From positions 186,001 to 250,000 of the forward strand of contig JAFIGX010000004.1 in assembly GCA_017849455.1 (NCBI GenBank): a stretch of 64,000 nt of DNA, written 5' to 3'. Both the position numbers and the translations under genes were made by a program. The notes under the pieces are model-generated. The model ran no database searches, had not been told where the DNA came from, and saw nothing but the letters and a program-made list of their open reading frames with translations. Shown in pieces: positions 17,466 to 26,769 of the stretch (its first letter is position 1; each line of letters starts with the position of its first letter). The DNA is from Pseudobacter sp. GTDB taxonomy: Bacteria > Bacteroidota > Bacteroidia > Chitinophagales > Chitinophagaceae.

Positions 17466-17503
17466 ATAAAATAAAAATGGCCCCCGTTCATCACGGGAGC
17501 CAT
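17466..17503 (-). terminator. intra-operon terminator or attenuator
   Basis: On the minus strand, arms 17503-17493 and 17487-17477 form an 11-bp stem with one mismatch and a five-base loop. A T-rich run (17476-17466, tttttatttta when read on the minus strand) follows. It lies between the DUF5018-like stop and the DUF4434-like start, where it could lower transcription of the last two genes of the locus. Confidence 0.65.
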
Positions 17504-17519
17504 CGAGTACGGAACGGGA

Positions 17520-18920
17520 TCAGGGATAATATGTCATTTTATAAGCCATTACACCTGCGGTGCTGGCATCGTTGGTAGACATGGTAGCATAGATATATAC
17601 ATCGTTGCCTACCACATTTGCTATGATATCGCCGGTGCGGTTGTAGTTGGTGCCACCGTATATCTCGGAGGTGAACAGGTTGAAATCCTTGTAACCTGCA
17701 TCTGTGGGCGCCATTTTAAGTTTGTTCTTGTCGGTGATCTCGAACACCTTGATGCTGGTAGCGTCCCAGGCCCAGAAGCCCTGGTGGAGTATGGCCAGGA
17801 ACTGATCACCATTCACATTGAATACATCGAAGCCCAGGATCTTGTAATCATGGTTGGCTGTATTCATCTGTGTCAGGTTCATATCCAGCGGGAATGCACA
17901 GAACCGGCTGCCCTGTTTGAGCTCGGTATCCGTGCTTACGTAATTACAATAAGTAATGTAGTGATCGGAAACATCATCGAGCGATTTACGTTTTACCAGT
18001 GCATAGGTCCAGGGACTGGCGCTGGCGAACCGTACCGCTGTAGGCGTTACGCTCACCGGTACGCCATTGTTGAACTCCCAATAGTAGAAAGTATTCACGC
18101 CACCGGTAGTAGCATATACATAAGCCTTGCCTTGTTTCAGATTGCCGATGATGCTCACCCGCTGACCGAGGTTCGCCGGGGCGCCCATCGCATTGCTATA
18201 GTTCAGGATGAGTTGCGGAGCACTGTTCACATTATCATAATAATACAACATGAAGCCGGCGCCATAGATATTATACCTGTTCACGGCAAAATGGCCTGCA
18301 TTATCTGCCGTCACCTGTTGACAGTAAGTGGTAGGTGGTGGAATGATATGACTGAAATTACCGGTCAGCTTGTTGTAGACACGAACACCCACTGTTGCAG
18401 GATCAGTGCTGCCCTGGTTGAAGTCGGCCACCAGCAGGTTGTCGCCTACCACCGTGGCGCCGGGGATATTCGTACGTAAGATGCCGAGATCAGAGGCTTT
18501 TTTGAACCAGAGTTTTTTGAAAACGGTCTTGGGAAGTGTAGGCACTACTTTCACATAATGCGTACGCACCTGTCCCAATCCATCCTTTACCTGGATGGTC
18601 ATAGGACGTGAGAAATCCATGATAGCGCCCAGGGATGGAGACAACACTGCATTGTTTTCCAGGCTGGCCTCCGCTTTCAGCTTCGTTACGTCGAGCGGGT
18701 TATCGACAGTGGTGGGCACTTTCACATAGATGGTATCACCATCTTTGTAGGGGCCGGCCACTGTGGCGGAATACAGGGTGGCTTCACCGGGGATCGCAAC
18801 GGAAAAATTGAGCAAGCCCTTGTTGGTGGTAACGCCGGCAGCCGTATCGGCTTTCTGGCAGGAACTGGCCAGCATCGTGCAAATGCCAAGTATACCTGCA
18901 TAAAGAGCAATATTTTTCAT
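17520..18920 (-). CDS. DUF5018-like surface lipoprotein of a SusCD locus
   Basis: A 466-residue lipoprotein (lipobox LASSC, C21). Residues 35-130 form a bacterial Ig-like module of the DUF5018 kind (LLNFSVAIPGEATLYSATVA, then VKDGLGQVRTHYVKVVP). The rest looks like a beta-propeller, with repeated segments such as VGDNLLVADFNQGSTD, VYNKLTGNFSHIIPP and DQFLAILHQGFWAWDA. It directly follows SusD in the position where surface glycan-binding proteins are encoded, and binding of the imported glycan is the likely role. No catalytic motif is visible. Confidence 0.75.
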   Translation of the reverse strand: MKNIALYAGILGICTMLASSCQKADTAAGVTTNKGLLNFSVAIPGEATLYSATVAGPYKDGDTIYVKVPTTVDNPLDVTKLKAEASLENNAVLSPSLGAIMDFSRPMTIQVKDGLGQVRTHYVKVVPTLPKTVFKKLWFKKASDLGILRTNIPGATVVGDNLLVADFNQGSTDPATVGVRVYNKLTGNFSHIIPPPTTYCQQVTADNAGHFAVNRYNIYGAGFMLYYYDNVNSAPQLILNYSNAMGAPANLGQRVSIIGNLKQGKAYVYATTGGVNTFYYWEFNNGVPVSVTPTAVRFASASPWTYALVKRKSLDDVSDHYITYCNYVSTDTELKQGSRFCAFPLDMNLTQMNTANHDYKILGFDVFNVNGDQFLAILHQGFWAWDATSIKVFEITDKNKLKMAPTDAGYKDFNLFTSEIYGGTNYNRTGDIIANVVGNDVYIYATMSTNDASTAGVMAYKMTYYP

Positions 18921-18957
18921 CAGAAGTTTTTTTATTGTTTATACTGATGTATCGGGA

Positions 18958-20562
18958 TTATTTCCATTCATCATATTGAGAGATCAGCAGGTTGCGACTG
19001 ATCTCGCTGGAAGGAATGGGAAGGCGATTGTACTTTTCAGGATACACACGTTTCCTGCCATTGTCGACATCCACCTTCGTGTAGGTAAATGTGCCATCTG
19101 TTTTTTTCACGATCTTGGTGCCGGTGGCATTGGTGCCATTCAAAACGGTAGTGGCCAGTCCCCAGCGACGCAGGTCCCAGAAGCGATGCCCTTCGAAAGC
19201 CAGCTCTACCATTCTTTCATGACGCAACAGACGCATGAATTCATCTTTGCTGCCAGCCACCAGGTCTGTAGTGAACCCGGCGCGGTGGCGTACTCTGTTA
19301 AGGGCTTTGAGCGCATCATCGAAACGATTCTGTTCTGCACAGGCTTCCGCATAGATCAACAATACTTCTGCATAGCGCATGAAATAGAAGGTAAGCTCAC
19401 CAGGCTGGAAACCTGCATCCTGTGTTTTTACACTTCCATCGAATAATTTTTTCATATAGTACCCGGTGCAGGTTGTTCCTCCACCTACAGCCCATCCGTC
19501 TGTACCGCCTTCGAAGGTTTGTACGGTCCTCCCCTTCCAACTGGTCCCGTTGTACAGGATGGACGCATAAAACCGGGGCTCCCTGTTCGTATAAGGATCA
19601 GCGGCATGTGCAGGATTGTTCCAGTTGAAATCGGCGCCATCAGCCATCTGGTAGGCAGAAACCAGGTCTTCGGTCGGACTAACCTGTGCATAACCTTTAT
19701 CGCCGGGCGGGCAATAGAAATAATCGAAGGAATAACCAAAGTTGGGTGAAGAATATCCAAACTCCAGGATGCTTTCTTTGTTGGTCGGATTACCGGACCT
19801 CTTGAGGTTGAAGAGTCCTCCATAGTCGGGATAGAGGTCGTACTGGTTCAATTTGTCCAGCGCTTCTACCGCATCTGTGGCGGCTTTCCAGCGTTTGGCA
19901 TAGAGCATGGCCCTTGCCTTCAGTCCATAAGCAGCGCCTTTGGTGAGTTTACCTTTCAAAGATGAAGGTACGGTAGGCGGCAGGTATTGTGCGGCATAGT
20001 CCAGGTCGGCAGCGATAAAATCCCATCCTTCTGCTTCTGTGCTGCGGGCATGATTATTATCACCGAGTGCAGGGAGTTCCGGGAAGAGGATCAGGCTGGC
20101 GCTATACCTTTTGGCCATTTCGAAATATACATAGGCCCTGAAGAAACGTACTTCCGCTTCCGCGCGCTGACGGGTAGCCTCCGATAGTTTGCCACCTTTT
20201 TTATGGAGACCGTCGAGGAATTCATTACAGGTGCGTACCCAGGTATATCCCCAATCCCAGTTGCCCAGCGCATTGGCGGCAGGTGTGATGATGATGCTGC
20301 CGAGCACCAGCAGGTTCTGTTGTGCATTGGGCGCATTCATCTTCAGGATGTCGGACAATGCATCGTCTTCCACTTTTCCGGTGTAATAGGTCTGGCCGAT
20401 GAGGGGATAAAATTTATTGAGACCCAGTTCCATATTGGCCTCGCTGGACCATTGCACATCCTCCGGATACACATTGGTCAATTCAGGATCTACTTTGCAG
20501 GCTGTAACGGACAGCACCAGTGAAGCCAGTAATCCTGTTTTTATCTGTCGAATGATGTTCAT
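18958..20562 (-). CDS. SusD/RagB family nutrient-binding lipoprotein
   Basis: A 534-residue SusD-like lipoprotein (C22 in SVTAC). Typical features are the N-terminal ELTNVYPEDVQWSSEANMEL, TPR-like helices (ATRQRAEAEVRFFRAYVYFEMAK), and the C-terminal signature LRHERMVELAFEGHRFWDLRRWG with the final FNRLPIPSSE-like motif (YNRLPIPSSEI). SusD caps the SusC channel on the cell surface and binds glycan. It starts 12 bases after the SusC stop. Confidence 0.95.
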   Translation of the reverse strand: MNIIRQIKTGLLASLVLSVTACKVDPELTNVYPEDVQWSSEANMELGLNKFYPLIGQTYYTGKVEDDALSDILKMNAPNAQQNLLVLGSIIITPAANALGNWDWGYTWVRTCNEFLDGLHKKGGKLSEATRQRAEAEVRFFRAYVYFEMAKRYSASLILFPELPALGDNNHARSTEAEGWDFIAADLDYAAQYLPPTVPSSLKGKLTKGAAYGLKARAMLYAKRWKAATDAVEALDKLNQYDLYPDYGGLFNLKRSGNPTNKESILEFGYSSPNFGYSFDYFYCPPGDKGYAQVSPTEDLVSAYQMADGADFNWNNPAHAADPYTNREPRFYASILYNGTSWKGRTVQTFEGGTDGWAVGGGTTCTGYYMKKLFDGSVKTQDAGFQPGELTFYFMRYAEVLLIYAEACAEQNRFDDALKALNRVRHRAGFTTDLVAGSKDEFMRLLRHERMVELAFEGHRFWDLRRWGLATTVLNGTNATGTKIVKKTDGTFTYTKVDVDNGRKRVYPEKYNRLPIPSSEISRNLLISQYDEWK

Positions 20563-20573
20563 ATACTGATGAA

Positions 20574-23500
20574 TTAAAAGTTTACGCTGATGCCAAATTC
20601 ATAAAGGCGTTGCTGTGGATAATATCCCTGGTTTACATCGGGCATTTCAGGATCGAGGTATTTGAGGCCGGAGATGGTGAACAGGTTGCTGCCGGAAGCG
20701 AACACCCGGATGTTCTGGATCTTTGCCCTCTTTATCAAAGATGACGGTAATGTATAACCGATCTGTGCGCTCTTCAGGCGAACATAGGAAGCATCCTTTA
20801 CCCACCAGTTGGAGAATTTACCACCATTGGTCCGGCCCAGTGTGCTCAGGCGGGGATATTTTGCATTTCTGTTTTCAGGTGTCCAGGAACCTTCCAGCAG
20901 GTATTTGGGCGAATTGCCATCATTGTAAAAAGGCATGGTGTAGAAAGTATTATCATAAAGCCCTTTATCGGAATAGTAGCCACCCAGCGCCACATCGGCC
21001 AGGGCTGCACCCTGGAAGAAGAGGTTCAGGTCGAAGCCTTTGTAACCTGCGCCGATATTGAAACCGAACAGCATTTCAGGAGTACTGCTGCGGCCGATGA
21101 TCGTCCTGTCCTGGTCCCAGGTGATACGGCCATCACCATTCAGGTCTTTAAGCCTGATATCACCGGGCAGTGTAGGCCCATAGACCGGGCTGTTGGCAAT
21201 TTCTTCGTCGGTCTGGAACAGTCCATCTGCCACGAAGCCGTATTTGACACCAATGGAATGGCCGGTCAAACGCAGCGCTGCCGGCGCATTGGCATCATCT
21301 TTCGCCCTGATCACTTTGTTCCTTGCCCATGAAACATTTCCTCTCAGGTTATAATTTATTTCACCGATATGATTCCTGTGGCTCAATACCAGTTCAAATC
21401 CACGGTTATCAACGATACCATAGTTTACCCTTGAATTGAACCATCCTCCCAATGAAGGGGCCATGCCTGCATTGTTTTGAAGGACGTCTCTGGTAACCAT
21501 ATAGAATACATCCAGGTCAACTCCCAACAAACCATTCCAAAGACTGCTTTCAAAACCGAAGTTGTAGGTGGTGGTAGTCTCCCATTTCAGTTTATCGTTC
21601 GGCACGTTCGTCACGTCGAGCGAGCGCAGCGTTTTATCTCCTATCATCACTACAGGACTTGCGCCCATGCTTACCGTACGCAGGAATGCATATCCCACTG
21701 AACCATCGTTACCGAGGATACCGGCAGAGGCGCGTATTTTCAGGTTGTCGACGAAAGGCAGGCTTTTCTTGAAGAATTTCTCATTGGAAATACGCCAACC
21801 CAAAGCGATGCCTGGAAAATAGCCCCAGCGGTTATAGCTCGGTAAATAGGGAGTAGCGTCTGCACGTCCGGTCAATTCCACCAGGTAGGTATTTGCATAA
21901 TCATAGGTGAGGCGGGTTGCGAAACCTGCGCGATGGAACATATTGTGCCCACCTTTCACCAGGTCATTGATCACCTCCTCTCCATAAGTCAGGTCCATGA
22001 TATCAGTGATGGGATAACCTCTTCGGCCACCCGATAACGAGCTGTTGTCATCACGCATGTATTCGTATAAGACCATACCGCTCACACTGTGTTTGCCGAA
22101 ACTTTTGGCATAATTCACGGAAGGCTGGAAGGTCAGCCTGTCCCCTTCAGTGAACCATTGATTGAGCGTGGCTGTCCCTGTGAGGGCGTGTCGCGCATAG
22201 CTTTCTGCATACTGACGGCTCGCCAGGTTGTAGACCGATAAGAGATAAGGCAGCAGGTATCTTTTCTGCATGGTATGGTTCTTATCGTATGCCACGTTCA
22301 TTTTCAGGTTGAGACCATCCACCCAGGGCAGATCATATTTCAGCGCCATACTACCTTCGAAACGGTTCTGCCTGATATGATTCAGACCTGAATTATCCCT
22401 CGCTGCCAGCGGGTTCTGGTTGCCATTTCCTGCATTGGGGCTACCCACCGGCATGCCGGAGGCAGTGTAGGCAGGCAGGAACGGATAGGACATCAGCGCC
22501 TGTGAGAAGATGGAAGCGTAGGTATTACCAACACCGGCCGTCAATCCCGGCTCGCGAGTATCGTTCTTGCGTGCCGCCATCCAAACAGAGGCCGTGAGAC
22601 GGTCGGAGATCTTTGCGTCGAGGTTGAGACGAATATTATAACGATCATAAGAAGTCCGGTCGATGATCCCCAGCTGATTATAGGACCCGATCGAAGCGAA
22701 GAACTTCACACGGTCCGACCCACCCGACATACTGAGGTTATTGGTATAGATGGGAGCACTTTTGCGGAACAGGAGATCGAACCAATCGGTATTCCCGAAA
22801 ATACCCTGTGGATCACCATTTTTTATGCGTTCAATTTCATCGGCCGTGAAACGGCGGCTGGCTTCAGCCACACCATCCATTTCCTGCGCCTTGTTGTACC
22901 AGTAAGCATAACCGGGACCATCCAGGAACTTTGGAAAATTGGTATTGGTGCTGAGAGCGATGGAAGAATTGTAGTTGATGCTTGGTTTTCCGCTCGTTCC
23001 TTTTTTGGTGGTAACGAGGATCACACCGGCACTGCCACGAACACCATATACAGCGGCAGACGCAGCATCTTTCAGGATAGAAATACTTTCAACTTCATCA
23101 GGATTGATCTGTGGGAAGGGGCGTTCCACACCATCCACGATCACCAGCACGCCATTACTACCTAAAGTGTTGAGGCCACGTACCGAGAGATTAGCGCCAT
23201 CACTTCCCGGCTGACCACTCGGCTGTCTCGATACCAGACCTGGCAATCGTCCCTGCAGCATGGATGACAGCGTAGCTGTTGGCGCCGTTTTCAGTTCTTT
23301 GCCCTGGATCTGCGCTACAGAGCCTACTACTTTGGTTCTTTTTTGAGTACCATACCCCACTACCACCACTTCGTCGAGATCTTCACCGCTCTTTTGCATC
23401 CTCACACGCAACTGGGTATTGGCGCCGGCTTTCAGTTCCACAGGTTTGTAACCAACATAGTTGATCACCAGCACATCTCCTGGCCGTGCATCGATGGAGA

Positions 23501-23870
23501 ACTTACCATCCTCTCCCGACATCACTGCTTTGCTGCTACCCTTCACACTGATAGTGGCCCCTGCGAGCGGATTACCGGCAGAATCCAATACTGTACCGGT
23601 ATAAGGAGTTTGAAAGGCTGCAGCCTCTCCTGCCGGCCAGCCGGCCGTTCCCGCCGTAACGGGCTGGTACAGGAACAGACCGGCGGCAAGCAGCAGGAAT
23701 GCGAATAATTTTTTAATGGCCCGGTTGTACGGGACCGTTGTTGATGATCGTGAACCACTGTTCAGTGAAGCAGGGAACAGGGTTGGCCGGTCCAGACGCC
23801 CGGTGGGCCGGCAGACCGCCGGAGGACTTTGCATGAGTACCTCCTGTTCGCGGAGCATGTTGTTTGGCAT
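20574..23870 (-). CDS. SusC/RagA family TonB-dependent outer-membrane transporter
   Basis: A 1098-residue SusC-like receptor. A hydrophobic export segment (LFAFLLLAAGLFLY) begins only near residue 55, after an unusual polar extension. A carboxypeptidase-D regulatory-like domain follows at about 88-150 (GTVLDSAGNPLAGATISVKG), then the motif DEVVVVGYGTQKR, a plug domain (RGLNTLGSNGVLVIVDGVER) and a 22-strand barrel ending in YEFGISVNF. It imports oligosaccharides together with SusD. In-frame ATGs within the extension at residues 5 and 13 leave the true start open. Confidence 0.94.
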   Translation of the reverse strand: MPNNMLREQEVLMQSPPAVCRPTGRLDRPTLFPASLNSGSRSSTTVPYNRAIKKLFAFLLLAAGLFLYQPVTAGTAGWPAGEAAAFQTPYTGTVLDSAGNPLAGATISVKGSSKAVMSGEDGKFSIDARPGDVLVINYVGYKPVELKAGANTQLRVRMQKSGEDLDEVVVVGYGTQKRTKVVGSVAQIQGKELKTAPTATLSSMLQGRLPGLVSRQPSGQPGSDGANLSVRGLNTLGSNGVLVIVDGVERPFPQINPDEVESISILKDAASAAVYGVRGSAGVILVTTKKGTSGKPSINYNSSIALSTNTNFPKFLDGPGYAYWYNKAQEMDGVAEASRRFTADEIERIKNGDPQGIFGNTDWFDLLFRKSAPIYTNNLSMSGGSDRVKFFASIGSYNQLGIIDRTSYDRYNIRLNLDAKISDRLTASVWMAARKNDTREPGLTAGVGNTYASIFSQALMSYPFLPAYTASGMPVGSPNAGNGNQNPLAARDNSGLNHIRQNRFEGSMALKYDLPWVDGLNLKMNVAYDKNHTMQKRYLLPYLLSVYNLASRQYAESYARHALTGTATLNQWFTEGDRLTFQPSVNYAKSFGKHSVSGMVLYEYMRDDNSSLSGGRRGYPITDIMDLTYGEEVINDLVKGGHNMFHRAGFATRLTYDYANTYLVELTGRADATPYLPSYNRWGYFPGIALGWRISNEKFFKKSLPFVDNLKIRASAGILGNDGSVGYAFLRTVSMGASPVVMIGDKTLRSLDVTNVPNDKLKWETTTTYNFGFESSLWNGLLGVDLDVFYMVTRDVLQNNAGMAPSLGGWFNSRVNYGIVDNRGFELVLSHRNHIGEINYNLRGNVSWARNKVIRAKDDANAPAALRLTGHSIGVKYGFVADGLFQTDEEIANSPVYGPTLPGDIRLKDLNGDGRITWDQDRTIIGRSSTPEMLFGFNIGAGYKGFDLNLFFQGAALADVALGGYYSDKGLYDNTFYTMPFYNDGNSPKYLLEGSWTPENRNAKYPRLSTLGRTNGGKFSNWWVKDASYVRLKSAQIGYTLPSSLIKRAKIQNIRVFASGSNLFTISGLKYLDPEMPDVNQGYYPQQRLYEFGISVNF

Positions 23871-23908
23871 AACTGTACGTGAGTTTGGAGTGAATGGGTA
23901 AATATGGG

Positions 23909-24964
23909 TCAGATATTAATTGATGAACTTTTCTTTTGCGCTTTCTTCATCACTGTTTCGATACTCACAGCTTTTCCGCCCTGCTTTTTGCTGAGCTCCG
24001 CTGCTTCCATGAAGGCTACGATGCCGATCGTTTGCGCTGCAGGCGCCGGCGACCGGCCAGTCTGGAAGAACCGGATGATCTGCGGCACCAGTGGTGCGTA
24101 ACCGGTAAAATTGCCCAACGTAAGGCATTGGCCTTTCTTTCCATAAGCCCTGCCGCCGAATTCATAGTTACCGGTACGCACACCCCGCATCGATCCGATA
24201 CGGTCACCATCCCATACACCCACGATCAGATCAGATGCATCGGTGAAGGTCCGCTGCACTTTCCTGCAGCCTGCACCCAGGATGGTGAACAACATCTCCA
24301 CACCATGAATGCCATACCAGAACAGATCGGGATGCGTTTTCTCGATCGAAGCAGGCGCAAACACATCCACACCTGCGATCTCTCCCACAGCCCCATTGGC
24401 GGCCTGTTGCACCGATTCGATATAACGCAATGTGCTCGATGAGAAAATGGGGACCTTATAATGTTCGGCAGCCCTGTAGATCGCCAGGGTATCGGCCAGC
24501 GAAGCAGCGATCGGCTTATCGATAAAAGTCGTTTTACCAGACCTGAACACTTCCAGCGCCTGTTGCAGATGCAGCCTCCCATCATTCGTTTCCAGCATCA
24601 CCACATCCACCAACGGCAGTAATTCAGCAATAGAATCCACCATACGCACACCTTGTTTTTCGATGGCAGCAGTATTGCCGGGGATCATGTCCACACTGGT
24701 TTTGATATCATAGCTGCCATGCTTACAGGCAGCCACTACTTTATAACCGCCCAGCTCAGGACTTGCGTCAGCAGGATTGAGCAGTTTGGCAAATGCCGGT
24801 CCGTGCTCGGTATCGAGACCGATGACCCCGATACGCTTTCCTTCCGGTGCGCTTACATATCCTGCAGACCGGCCGGCTGAAACCGATTGTCCGGCTATTA
24901 CGCCTGCCCCGATAAGGGCGGTCTGTTGCAGGAAACGGCGGCGATGCAATGTTGATCTGGCCAT
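23909..24964 (-). CDS. Tat-exported Gfo/Idh/MocA family oxidoreductase
   Basis: A 351-residue NAD(P)-type oxidoreductase with a twin-arginine leader (HRRRFLQQTALIGAGVIAG). The Rossmann domain starts at KRIGVIGLDTEHGP, and the family lysine lies in FIDKPIAASL. The C-terminal half has GIHGVEMLFTILG in the usual sugar-binding region. Tat export implies folding with its cofactor in the cytoplasm and action in the periplasm, as in Tat-type Gfo/Idh enzymes that act on glycosides. It is encoded just upstream of SusC. The substrate is not determined. Confidence 0.87.
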   Translation of the reverse strand: MARSTLHRRRFLQQTALIGAGVIAGQSVSAGRSAGYVSAPEGKRIGVIGLDTEHGPAFAKLLNPADASPELGGYKVVAACKHGSYDIKTSVDMIPGNTAAIEKQGVRMVDSIAELLPLVDVVMLETNDGRLHLQQALEVFRSGKTTFIDKPIAASLADTLAIYRAAEHYKVPIFSSSTLRYIESVQQAANGAVGEIAGVDVFAPASIEKTHPDLFWYGIHGVEMLFTILGAGCRKVQRTFTDASDLIVGVWDGDRIGSMRGVRTGNYEFGGRAYGKKGQCLTLGNFTGYAPLVPQIIRFFQTGRSPAPAAQTIGIVAFMEAAELSKKQGGKAVSIETVMKKAQKKSSSINI

Positions 24965-24979
24965 GAGAAGAAATAATTT

Positions 24980-26167
24980 TTATTTGACGAATTCTTTGAT
25001 GGCTCCTGTTTGTTTGTTTTTCAGGATCAGCTTGGTGGCGCCATAGTGCGTGGTCTCCTCCTTGATCAGGTAATTGTCCTCATCATAGGAAACAAGCCCT
25101 GAGATCTGCGCCACACCGGTCTTTCCACGCCAGTCTTCCAGTTGCACAGGCTCCCATAATTTCGACTTCGCCGACCGGTAGCACGCATCCAGGATCGCAT
25201 TCACCACATAACCGTCATAGAATGTTTCTTTGGGGGCCGTTCCTTTTTCAAACGCGATGAACATATCAGCGAACATGTGGTTGTATCCCAGATCGTTCAC
25301 CTCATCACCTACCGGGAATAACCAACCGCTATTGCTCTCTGCTTTTTCAGCCACATAATCTCCTGCCTTACCGGTAGTGAACATTTCCAGGCCGGTGCGC
25401 AGTGAATCGTTGAGCCAGATAGTCCCTTCTGTCCCCATCACTTCATCGCGGAGGTCGAGGCCACCACGGAAAGCCCAGCTCACTTCAAATTGAGCTATCG
25501 CCCCGGTTTCATATTTGATGAGGGCTATGGCATGATCTTCTGCTTCGATGGGTTTTACCTGCGTAGCGGCCCAGCACATCACTTCCACAGGCCGGATGTC
25601 CTTGCCGATATAACTACGGGTGATCTCCACGCAATGACAACCCAGATCGAGCATACAACCACCGCCGGCCATTTCGATATTCCAGAACCAATCGCTGTGC
25701 GGCCCTGGATGCGCTTCGCGGGATTTGGCCCAAAGGATACTGCCCAATGCTCCATTGCGGATCGATTCGTTGGCCCGCAGAAATTTGGGAGAATATACCA
25801 GGTCTTCCAGGTATCCGTTGAAGATCCCGGCTGCTTCCACAGCATCGAGCATACGTTTTGCTTCCACAGCATTGCGGCCAAGTGGTTTGGTAGTCATCAC
25901 GGCTTTTTTATGCTTGCAGCATAACATCACCGCTTCTTCATGTAAATGATTGGGAAGTGCAATACAGACGATATCCACTGAGGGATCTGCGATCGCCTGC
26001 TCCATGTTGGTAGTCCAGGTAGTACAACCGTAATCGGCCGCGAATGTACGCGCACTCTCTTCCTTCCTGGAATAAATAACTGTTATCGAATCTTTACTTC
26101 TCTTTCCCTGTATGGCCTCTGCATAGAAACGACCAATAAATCCCGAACCTAACATTGAAATATTCAT
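24980..26167 (-). CDS. Gfo/Idh/MocA family oxidoreductase, cytoplasmic
   Basis: A 395-residue oxidoreductase without a signal peptide. The nucleotide-binding loop is MLGSGFIGRFYAEAI, the catalytic-type lysine K94 is in TTKPLGRN, and the conserved MLDLGCHCVEITRSYIG holds the D-x-x-x-H pair. Its place between the GMC subunit gene and the Tat paralogue suggests the two Gfo/Idh enzymes act on the two sides of the membrane in one sugar-oxidation route. The polyol or sugar substrate cannot be named. The gap to the next gene is 15 bases. Confidence 0.88.
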   Translation of the reverse strand: MNISMLGSGFIGRFYAEAIQGKRSKDSITVIYSRKEESARTFAADYGCTTWTTNMEQAIADPSVDIVCIALPNHLHEEAVMLCCKHKKAVMTTKPLGRNAVEAKRMLDAVEAAGIFNGYLEDLVYSPKFLRANESIRNGALGSILWAKSREAHPGPHSDWFWNIEMAGGGCMLDLGCHCVEITRSYIGKDIRPVEVMCWAATQVKPIEAEDHAIALIKYETGAIAQFEVSWAFRGGLDLRDEVMGTEGTIWLNDSLRTGLEMFTTGKAGDYVAEKAESNSGWLFPVGDEVNDLGYNHMFADMFIAFEKGTAPKETFYDGYVVNAILDACYRSAKSKLWEPVQLEDWRGKTGVAQISGLVSYDEDNYLIKEETTHYGATKLILKNKQTGAIKEFVK

Positions 26168-26190
26168 ACAAAAAAATTAACGTTTAACAA

Positions 26191-26751
26191 CTATAATGCA
26201 TACGCTTTATCACCTGTCCGATATGGAATATCCCCATCATACCTTCCTGGTATCATTACATAATGCAGGGCTTTGGTTGCCCCCGGCTCCGAGGTGAAAT
26301 AACCCCATACTGTAAGCGATTTGATCATGGAATAATAATGGACGGGCTCTTCTGTTTTTTTCTGCTTGTCGAACGCCACTGCTTCCAGGTCCAATGCCGA
26401 CAGGAATTTTTCGCGTTCCGCTTTGGACAGTTGAATAAAATCGCGCTGGGTTTCCTGTTTTACTTTATCCCGGAACTTTTTCAATCCCCCCAGGAAATTT
26501 TCCTGTTGCTGCCGGGTGTAACAATCGGTGACGATCGTTTTCATGAATGCGCCTATCTGCGCGGCTTTGGCGCCAGGTGAATCCGCGGTGGAGGGGATGA
26601 TGGTATCTCCGATCTCATCCAGCAGGGCAATGTCGGCCTTGTTGAACGGCTGACTGTCTTCGTTGCCACATCCCTGTAACAGCAGCCCGGTGGAAACAAA
26701 GGCCCCGCCTAACAACAAACCCGTCACCTGTATCGCTTTTCTTCTGTTCAT
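26191..26751 (-). CDS. gluconate 2-dehydrogenase subunit 3 family protein (small subunit of GMC dehydrogenase)
   Basis: A 186-residue protein with a Tat/lipoprotein-like leader (MNRRKAIQVTGLLLGGAF; C28 after LLLQG). The mature part contains ADIALLDEIGDTIIPSTADS and VWGYFTSEPGATKAL, typical of the small gamma-type subunit that helps export and mature flavin-containing sugar dehydrogenases. It is encoded directly after the GMC subunit, 18 bases apart. It probably carries the GMC partner, which lacks its own leader, through the Tat pathway. Confidence 0.88.
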   Translation of the reverse strand: MNRRKAIQVTGLLLGGAFVSTGLLLQGCGNEDSQPFNKADIALLDEIGDTIIPSTADSPGAKAAQIGAFMKTIVTDCYTRQQQENFLGGLKKFRDKVKQETQRDFIQLSKAEREKFLSALDLEAVAFDKQKKTEEPVHYYSMIKSLTVWGYFTSEPGATKALHYVMIPGRYDGDIPYRTGDKAYAL

Positions 26752-26769
26752 ACCGATCGTTTTGTGCGC

